NCBI GenBank assembly: GCA_021769225.1
Contig: JAETTH010000013.1
Span: forward strand, 1-40,432
DNA: 40,432 bases
Direction of reading: 5' to 3'
Source of the DNA: Erysipelotrichaceae bacterium
GTDB lineage: Bacteria > Bacillota > Clostridia > TANB77 > CAG-508
Made by a program: the position numbers and the translations under genes. This document shows positions 35,046 to 40,432 of this stretch, piece by piece. The notes beneath the pieces were generated by a model. That model was given only the letters and a program-made list of their open reading frames with translations, searched no databases and was not told the DNA's origin. The first letter of the stretch is position 1. The number at the start of each line of letters is the position of its first letter.

Positions 35046-35068
35046 TATTATTCACTTTTTGAATAATA
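35046..35068. promoter_or_regulatory. Perfect dyad between divergent DUF421 and holin-like genes
   Basis: TATTATTCA / TGAATAATA with a 5-base spacer, in the 183-bp region between divergent starts. Symmetry and place fit an operator, although AT-rich DNA makes such dyads easier to find by chance. Confidence 0.45.
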
Positions 35069-35155
35069 AAAAATGTTTTGTAAATAATAAAAATATAAAA
35101 CCATGAAATTACAAAAAAATGAATTAGTTTATTTCAAAATAGGAGGGTTTTTATT

Positions 35156-35536
35156 ATGTCAGATAATCATGCTGATGAAAATGCACGCGGTTCTCAAGGA
35201 ACATTAGGAATGATAGGTCAGATTATCGGAAGATTAGTTACTGCTGCTATCGTTCTTGCTATTACTGCTTTCTTTACTCCTGGTTTTTCAATTAATAATT
35301 TTTGGTCTTTAGCCTTAGCTGCTGTTGTTTTAACAGCTATTGATTATTTAATTGTTAAATTTACTGGACTTCATGCAAGTAGTTTTGGTAAAGGATTCGT
35401 AGGTTTTGCCTTAGCTGCCGTTGTTTTATATGTTACTCAGTATTTTGTTGCTGGATATACAATTTCTTGGATTGCAGCTATTATAGGTGCTTTAATCTAT
35501 GGTGTTGTTGATTACTTTATCCCTGGAGAACAGTAA
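35156..35536 (+). CDS. Small holin-like membrane protein (PF04020/YvlD-like)
   Basis: 126 residues: a polar N-terminus (1-20), then four hydrophobic helices (about 22-42, 47-67, 78-97, 102-120) with Gly-rich, Ala-rich character and an LVTAAIVLAITAFFTPGF stretch. It resembles the phage holin 4 superfamily/YvlD proteins, which are chromosomal membrane proteins in Bacillota and not evidence of a phage here. Strong GGAGGG site before ATG 35156. It is flanked by its own terminator. Confidence 0.75.
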   Translation: MSDNHADENARGSQGTLGMIGQIIGRLVTAAIVLAITAFFTPGFSINNFWSLALAAVVLTAIDYLIVKFTGLHASSFGKGFVGFALAAVVLYVTQYFVAGYTISWIAAIIGALIYGVVDYFIPGEQ

Positions 35537-35546
35537 GCAAAAAAAG

Positions 35547-35582
35547 AAAAGATGATTTGGAAAAAATTCTAAATCATCTTTT
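35547..35582 (+). terminator. Terminator after the holin-like gene
   Basis: A 12-bp stem (AAAAGATGATTT / AAATCATCTTTT) and T run ten bases past the stop. Confidence 0.75.
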
Positions 35583-35593
35583 TACTTATTTTG

Positions 35594-35622
35594 TTGATCT
35601 TTTTTTCAAAAGTTAGTATAAT
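35594..35622 (+). promoter_or_regulatory. Promoter of the gene at 35668
   Basis: TTGATC (35594-35599), 17-bp spacer, TATAAT (35617-35622). Confidence 0.6.
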
Positions 35623-35667
35623 ATTTTTATGATTTGTTTTACATAATTTTATAGGAGGTTTGCTAAT

Positions 35668-36006
35668 ATGGCTGATTTTAATTATCGGCAAAAGGAACTG
35701 TTATTAAAAGCTGTTAAAGAGAGAATTCTTCCTGACTACTTTATGCTAAATACACCTTGGTTTTATAACTCTTTTCCAACTTTTCGGTTTGCTCACTTAA
35801 AATTTTTTGCACTTTATCCCCAAAACCGTACATTTTATTCAACAGCATCTTCTTTATATCAAAAAATCAAAAGAGATGTTCAACTTCACAAAACCCCAGA
35901 GCAAATTTGTGAGTATCTTTCCAAAGAATACTCCACCTTATCTGTCTATTTTGTAAGATCTGATAATGGAAGCTCTATTTTGTTTATTTTAGTTCCTAAG
36001 TATTAA
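35668..36006 (+). CDS. Small protein of unknown function
   Basis: 112 residues rich in Phe and Tyr, with no family recognised. It is soluble and mixed helix/strand, with LLKAVKERILPDYF and VYFVRSDNGSSILFILVP near the ends. Start ATG 35668 has a strong AGGAGG site, a good promoter and its own terminator, so it is a real gene. It is unlikely to depend on its neighbours. Confidence 0.7.
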   Translation: MADFNYRQKELLLKAVKERILPDYFMLNTPWFYNSFPTFRFAHLKFFALYPQNRTFYSTASSLYQKIKRDVQLHKTPEQICEYLSKEYSTLSVYFVRSDNGSSILFILVPKY

Positions 36007-36015
36007 ACAAACTAT

Positions 36016-36044
36016 AAAAAGCACTTCTTCTTGAAGTGCTTTTT
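36016..36044. terminator. Bidirectional terminator before glmU
   Basis: A perfect 12-bp stem (AAAAAGCACTTC / GAAGTGCTTTTT), 5-base loop and T run between two convergent stops. Confidence 0.85.
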
Positions 36045-36046
36045 TT

Positions 36047-37303
36047 CTATTTTTTATTCCAATCTTTTTTATTAACTTGCCTTTGTCTTGCAATTGCTAA
36101 ACTATCATCTTCTACATCATCTGTAATGGTTGATCCTGCTGCTACAAATACGTTATTTCCTAATGTAACTGGTGCAACTAAATTGGTGTTTGATCCAATA
36201 AAAGAGTGATCTCCAATTATTGTTTTACTCTTATTAAATCCATCATAATTACAGGTAATCGTACCACAACCAATGTTACATTTTTCTCCTATCTTGCAAT
36301 CTCCCATATAGGATAGATGAGGAACTTTACTTCCATATCCAATGTCTGCTTTTTTGATCTCTACAAAACTTCCTACTTTTACTTTATCCGCTAAGACGCA
36401 TCCTTCACGGATATATGCATTTGGTCCTATATCACAATCTTCTCCAATGACAACCCCTGATTTAATGGTTGTATTTGGTCTAATTACTGTATCTACTCCA
36501 ATTTTAACATTATCGTAAATATATGTAGTATTCATATCTTCAATGGTAACACCATTTCTCATATGGAAAGTATTGATACGAATTCGAAGTAATCTTGTTA
36601 GCATTTCTAGGCTTACTTTATCAGTAACACTAAAAATTTCTGTATTATCTTCTGCAATATTGGCTGTTACTTTTAGTCCTTTATCTGCCATGATTTTAAT
36701 AATATCTGTAATGTTATATTTCCCATCTTTTCCTTGTTTGATTTCTCCAATACTTTGTAATAAAGCTTTGATATCAAAACAGTAAATACCTGCATTTACT
36801 TCATTAATTAAGTTTTGCTCATCTGTTAAGTAAATTTCCTCAATAATTTCTTTTACAACTCCATTTTCATCTCTTAAGATTCTTCCATATCCTAATGGAT
36901 TTTTCATCATAGCAGTTAAAATACATGCTGCAGATTTTGAGTCTTTTGCTTTTTTTATAATTCTTTGAAGTGTTTCTTCACGAATTAGTGGAATATTTCC
37001 ATTTAAAATTAATACATATCCACTTTTTCCTTCCAATAATTTTCTGGCACTACTAATAGCATGACCAGTTCCTAAGCTATCTTCTTGTTCAATGTACTTT
37101 ACCTCCTCTTTTAGCACTTCTTCTATTTGAACTTTGTTTTCTCCTACAATTGCTGTAATATCATGGATTCCCGCCTTTCTTACAGCTTCTTCGACTCTTT
37201 TAACAACTTCTTTTCCATAAATTTGATTAACCAACTTTGATTTTTTAGATTTCATCCTGCTATCTTTACCAGCTGCCATGATTAAAGCCATCATATTTTC
37301 CAT
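36047..37303 (-). CDS. glmU: Bifunctional GlmU (GlcNAc-1-P uridylyltransferase / GlcN-1-P acetyltransferase)
   Basis: 418 residues from ATG 37301-37303; a TTG start at 37315 is also possible. It makes UDP-GlcNAc for peptidoglycan. The N-terminal nucleotidyltransferase has MAAGKDSRMKSKKSK (canonical AAGxGTRMxSxxPK; here the Pro is Ser). The C-terminal left-handed beta helix has KVPHLSYMGD with the catalytic His, then GCGTITCNYDGFNK. It is slightly shorter than usual (about 456), mostly at the C-terminal end. It follows the UDPGP gene by 34 bp, so one transcript. Confidence 0.88.
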   Translation of the reverse strand: MENMMALIMAAGKDSRMKSKKSKLVNQIYGKEVVKRVEEAVRKAGIHDITAIVGENKVQIEEVLKEEVKYIEQEDSLGTGHAISSARKLLEGKSGYVLILNGNIPLIREETLQRIIKKAKDSKSAACILTAMMKNPLGYGRILRDENGVVKEIIEEIYLTDEQNLINEVNAGIYCFDIKALLQSIGEIKQGKDGKYNITDIIKIMADKGLKVTANIAEDNTEIFSVTDKVSLEMLTRLLRIRINTFHMRNGVTIEDMNTTYIYDNVKIGVDTVIRPNTTIKSGVVIGEDCDIGPNAYIREGCVLADKVKVGSFVEIKKADIGYGSKVPHLSYMGDCKIGEKCNIGCGTITCNYDGFNKSKTIIGDHSFIGSNTNLVAPVTLGNNVFVAAGSTITDDVEDDSLAIARQRQVNKKDWNKK

Positions 37304-37337
37304 AACTTTTCCCAACCTTTCCCAAAATTTTTTTGTG

Positions 37338-38579
37338 CTATTTGTTTAATTTCCAAAAATCATTATATAGCTTTTTAGCAGTTTCTGGACTATCTGCTCC
37401 CTCTTTATTTTTAATTGGTGCAAATTCTTCTTCCCTTTTACTTCTTAAAATAGTAATATCATCAAAAAATTCAAAACTATCAAAGATAAAAGCTTCAAAT
37501 TTATATGCATTTGGTTTGTCAGAAACAACAAGATTGAAATTCTCATCTAAGTAATTAGCTTTTTTAAAAGCACTATGATAAGCTAATTTTTCTTTTGAAA
37601 TCTTTTCTAATGCTTTTCTGCTAAATAGATTACACATAATATGAGACTCTCCATATAGAAGTTCTCCATTTTCATCTGTTTGCTCTGCCATCTCTTCTGA
37701 TAATTCGGTATATTCAATTACTTTTGGTAAACCATTTTTCTTACAAAACACACCTACTCTTTCATGTGGGTTTGCTTTTGTTACTGTTTTAGATGCAATT
37801 TCATGATTCTGAGAAATTGTTAGTCCAAGAAGTAATGGGTCAACCATCTGCAAAATTGCATTGTCTACTGAGCCGATAAAAATCCACTGAATATCTCTTT
37901 TGTTCATATCAGCTAATACTCCGCTTCTTAGCATACTTTCAAAAATTCCACCATTTCCATCGGCCGCTTCTTTTATTAAAAAATCTTCTCCTAACAGAAG
38001 TTTTCCTTGTTCACTGATTAATGGAAGTTCATTTTGTGTAAAGAACATGATATCTTTTTTGTTATATCCAAAATATTGGTTTTCTTCAAAAAATTCAATC
38101 GTATCTTGGTTATTCTCTCGACTTGTCATAATATACCAAGGAATACTAACATCATATTTTTGATTTGCTCTTTTTAGAGAATTTGCTAATATTTCAAATA
38201 AAGATTTAGGCTCTGGTAAAATGTCTAACATAAATTTTCCTTTTGGACCATGGCAACCAAGTCTTGTTCCTTGACCGCCTGCCATTGTAGCAAATGCATA
38301 TTTACCACTTTTAATCTTTTGTTCTCCAATTGCTACATATTTTTCTAATTGTTCTTTTGATAAACGTTGTTTATCGACATAAGAAATTGGAGTAATCTTT
38401 CCATCTGTATTATAATCTACATTTTTATTTTCATATAGCTTTTTCATTTGTTCTAAATCAATGTCTTTTAATTGATTTAAAAGCCCTTCTCTTTTTTCTT
38501 CTTGCATATGACTTAGAGCTTGAATAATATGTTCTTGATGATATTCTTTTAGTAAAGAAATTACTTTTGTTTCTTCCAT
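37338..38579 (-). CDS. Eukaryote-type UDP-sugar pyrophosphorylase (UDPGP/UAP1-like)
   Basis: 413 residues of the UDPGP family, related to eukaryotic UDP-GlcNAc pyrophosphorylase and distinct from bacterial GalU. Signature MAGGQGTRLGCHGPKG (about 99-114); a YIMTSRENN substrate region, GGIFESML near 215-222, and SVDNAILQMVDPLL (about 246-259). It would make a UDP-sugar from UTP and a sugar-1-phosphate; GlcNAc-1-P, GalNAc-1-P and Glc-1-P are all possible. Next to glmU it suggests redundancy or a second amino-sugar route; together with the NahK-like kinase, salvage of HexNAc is conceivable. ATG 38577-38579 has AAGGA upstream. Confidence 0.85.
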   Translation of the reverse strand: MEETKVISLLKEYHQEHIIQALSHMQEEKREGLLNQLKDIDLEQMKKLYENKNVDYNTDGKITPISYVDKQRLSKEQLEKYVAIGEQKIKSGKYAFATMAGGQGTRLGCHGPKGKFMLDILPEPKSLFEILANSLKRANQKYDVSIPWYIMTSRENNQDTIEFFEENQYFGYNKKDIMFFTQNELPLISEQGKLLLGEDFLIKEAADGNGGIFESMLRSGVLADMNKRDIQWIFIGSVDNAILQMVDPLLLGLTISQNHEIASKTVTKANPHERVGVFCKKNGLPKVIEYTELSEEMAEQTDENGELLYGESHIMCNLFSRKALEKISKEKLAYHSAFKKANYLDENFNLVVSDKPNAYKFEAFIFDSFEFFDDITILRSKREEEFAPIKNKEGADSPETAKKLYNDFWKLNK

Positions 38580-38681
38580 TTATATCCTTCCTTTATGTAC
38601 ATTTTTAGTATATATTATTCACTAATATATTTTTCAGTGTTATTTTATCATAAGGTAATAAATTTAGCAAATCTCAAAAAA

Positions 38682-38707
38682 GGAGCATAGATTTTACTCT
38701 ATGCTCC
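38682..38707. terminator. Terminator after the gene at 38713
   Basis: A perfect 10-bp stem (GGAGCATAGA / TCTATGCTCC) with A and T runs on either side, six bases below the stop codon of the minus-strand gene. Confidence 0.85.
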
Positions 38708-38712
38708 TTTTT

Positions 38713-39069
38713 TTAAGCTCGTTTTTGATATTTTAAAACAGTTTTTTGGCCATCTACAAAAGTGATTTTGAAGACTCCCTTAGAAATCAACAACTGCCAA
38801 ATGAGTTCTCCGTCAATTTCATCATCTTCAAAGTTCATGCCCTTGATACAGACAGCATTTGTAATGTCCGGTTCTTCTTTGCCTACGTCCAATTGACCTT
38901 GAATTTCTTCTCGATAGATTTCTTCTAGGGTTGTTTCAAATTCATATTTCCCTAAAATTCCTCCAAAAACAATACCAGGTTCTTCCTCCAAAAAGCTAGA
39001 TGGATTTTTCAGATAGTATTTCCGTGCTTTTTTCTGAAAAATTACTCGTGCAATTTTTTTTGCTTTCAT
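38713..39069 (-). CDS. Small orphan protein, more GC-rich than its neighbours
   Basis: 118 residues, no family recognised. The N-terminus is basic (KAKKIARVIFQKKARKYYL), the middle acidic (FEDDEIDGEL), and no membrane helix is seen. Codon use includes GTC, GAC and CTA-rich stretches that differ from nearby genes, as in the orphan at 22382. AAAGGAG precedes ATG 39067-39069, and it has its own terminator. Possible horizontal acquisition is inference. Confidence 0.65.
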   Translation of the reverse strand: MKAKKIARVIFQKKARKYYLKNPSSFLEEEPGIVFGGILGKYEFETTLEEIYREEIQGQLDVGKEEPDITNAVCIKGMNFEDDEIDGELIWQLLISKGVFKITFVDGQKTVLKYQKRA

Positions 39070-39206
39070 ATTGCTGATTCTCCTTTTGATACTTACCTGT
39101 CTTTCACTTATCTTTCACTCAAAAACGAATACTTGCTCCTTTCTGTAATTACATTAAGGTATATTATCTATATATAATATTTTGTATTATATCACAAAGA
39201 AAAAAT

Positions 39207-39243
39207 AAAGTAAAGAAATACCTCTATTTACTTTCTTTACTTT
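39207..39243 (-). terminator. Terminator after the repeat-bearing surface protein
   Basis: A perfect 12-bp stem (AAAGTAAAGAAA / TTTCTTTACTTT) and a T run on the minus strand, 30 bases past the stop. Confidence 0.75.
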
Positions 39244-39273
39244 ATTTAATCAATTTTCTTATTTCTTCTATTT

Positions 39274-40344
39274 CTATTTTGGAAGTCTTGTCCAATGTTC
39301 TGGAATTTGAGCATATCCATTTAATCCAGTACAATTAGCATAGCAACCTTCTCCTCCTGTTGTTTCTGTAATTCCTGCTCTTCCTTCTTCCCATAATTTA
39401 ATTGGATCTCCTGTTAAACTGGTACAATTCATAAATGTCCCCAAAAATGTTGTTACATTTGGACAATTTGCAAATAAATTAGATGGTATACTTGTTAATG
39501 AACTACAGTTTGCAAATGCCCCAGAAAAATCTAGTACCTCTGGACAATTTGCAAATAAATCTGCTGGAATACTCCTTAGTGAACTACAATCTGCAAATGC
39601 CGTAGAAAAATCTAGTACCTCTGGACAATTTGCAAATAAATCTGCTGGAATACTTGTTAATGATGTACATAGTGCAAATGTACTATCAAAAGATGTTATA
39701 TTAACAAAACTATTTTTGCTTGGGGTTGCTACCTTTTTTAAATTAGTACAGCCTTCTAAGCATATTCTTTCTAATCCATTTTCTCCCCATTGTGCTATTT
39801 CTATGATTTTATCTTTTGTTACATTTTCATAAAAAGAATCTATTTCTGAACAATTTCCTGTTATTTCTACTGTATATTCTTTATTTTTTTCTGCATAGGT
39901 ATGGGAAATTCCACCTGATGCTCCTCCTGCTATATTAATTTCTTCTATATGAATACTAGCTAATCTTGTTTCTTTACTTGTTTCTTCTTGAATTCCTGTT
40001 GTTCCATCTCCCCAGTTAATGCTAGACGCATCACAATATGTTTCAGTTACTGGTAATACAACAACTCCATTGTCTCCTGAATTTACTATTATTTTTAATG
40101 CACTTTTATCACTTAATTGCTCTTCTAGATAATTATCTACTTCATTAAACATTAGCTGTTCATTTAATGCTGCAGCTTGGGTTTGTTCTTTTGCCTGTTT
40201 TGCTCTCTCAATAATTCCATTTGGTCCTAATACCATGGATAACGTGATTCCCGCTAAGATTAATAATACTATGATGGTTATTACTAGAGCAATTAATGTA
40301 ATACCCCTTTTTTCTTTTACCTTTCTTAAGATTTCTTTGTTCAC
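39274..40344 (-). CDS. Prepilin-leader surface protein with 27-residue BspA-like repeats
   Basis: 356 residues. The N-terminus is a class III (type IV pilin-like) leader: basic KEVKEKRG-type region, then GITLIALVITIIVLLILAGI. The expected Glu at +5 is absent, so assembly into a pilus is doubtful; many Clostridia have families with this leader. A charged linker follows, then a PKD-like TYCDASSINWGDGTTG stretch. Residues about 225-310 hold three 27-residue repeats (pattern CxSLxSIPAxLFANCPEVLDFSxAFA), related to BspA/DUF285 repeats that mediate adhesion. ATG 40342-40344 has AGGAGG upstream. Likely envelope-anchored. Confidence 0.82.
   Translation of the reverse strand: MNKEILRKVKEKRGITLIALVITIIVLLILAGITLSMVLGPNGIIERAKQAKEQTQAAALNEQLMFNEVDNYLEEQLSDKSALKIIVNSGDNGVVVLPVTETYCDASSINWGDGTTGIQEETSKETRLASIHIEEINIAGGASGGISHTYAEKNKEYTVEITGNCSEIDSFYENVTKDKIIEIAQWGENGLERICLEGCTNLKKVATPSKNSFVNITSFDSTFALCTSLTSIPADLFANCPEVLDFSTAFADCSSLRSIPADLFANCPEVLDFSGAFANCSSLTSIPSNLFANCPNVTTFLGTFMNCTSLTGDPIKLWEEGRAGITETTGGEGCYANCTGLNGYAQIPEHWTRLPK
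39523..39654 (-). repeat. 81-bp tandem repeats in the surface-protein gene
   Basis: 51 bases from 39523 recur without change at 39604, exactly 81 bases on, matching the 27-residue protein unit. A more diverged third copy lies at lower coordinates. The near identity implies a recent duplication or gene conversion. Confidence 0.8.
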
Positions 40345-40432
40345 TTTTCTTTTCCTCCTTTGTTTTCATCTTAAAATTAGTATATCGTTTCTTCTTACTT
40401 TTGTAAATATAAATTTTCTTTTTTTATTTTCT

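Noticed and set aside
35156..35536. Evidence of a prophage from the holin-like protein
   Set aside because: No other phage gene is near, and the family is common on chromosomes of Bacillota.

Overview
The window is AT-rich, with few mobile genes and dense, mostly minus-strand coding. It reads as a low-GC Bacillota chromosome, most likely an anaerobic Clostridia relative of the gut type. The evidence is the family content: a SpoIIID-like regulator, TypA, RecG, S1 beside cytidylate kinase, the DUF421/DUF4363 pair, a prepilin-leader surface protein and Gram-positive style AGGAGG ribosome sites. No rRNA, tRNA, CRISPR array, insertion sequence or prophage was seen. The species cannot be named from this sequence.

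Layout. 1-2700: a decaying accessory corner with the tail of a plus-strand gene, a multiply broken membrane glycosyltransferase, a one-pass membrane protein, a small orphan gene and a degenerate stretch. 2701-9590 (minus): nadD-nadE, a SpoIIID-like gene, dnaE (broken by one extra base), a divergent Ppx/GppA-like protein and a guanylate-kinase-like protein. 9591-9871: a likely free-standing structured RNA whose promoter overlaps the nadD promoter back to back. 9872-15037 (minus): cmk-plsC fusion, S1 protein, typA and a TrmR-type methyltransferase. 15038-15608: a long AT-rich gap with a GC-richer structured island. 15609-20297: a P-loop/Asp23-like fusion, an XRE regulator and two membrane glycosyltransferases. 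20298-26900: a NahK-like kinase, MTA/SAH nucleosidase, an orphan gene with a near-consensus promoter, rpsO-pnp and an aldose-epimerase-like protein. 26880-33846: a LysM fusion protein, recG, asd (broken by one extra base), an SDR protein, dapA behind an overlapping leader ORF, and an HD protein. 33884-40344: DUF4363/DUF421, a holin-like membrane protein, two orphan genes, glmU with a eukaryote-type UDP-sugar pyrophosphorylase, and a repeat-bearing prepilin-leader protein.

How the genes fit together. Most are housekeeping: NAD synthesis (nadD, nadE), replication and repair (dnaE, recG), translation and RNA turnover (S1, rpsO, pnp, typA, trmR), lysine/diaminopimelate synthesis (asd, dapA) and amino-sugar nucleotide supply for the envelope (glmU, the UDPGP enzyme, possibly NahK). 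No obvious new defence or mobile system is present. The points most worth following are the RNA at about 9667-9830, the hairpin-bearing leader ORF fused to the dapA start, the P-loop/Asp23 and LysM fusions, and single-base frameshifts in two normally essential genes, which may be sequence errors.
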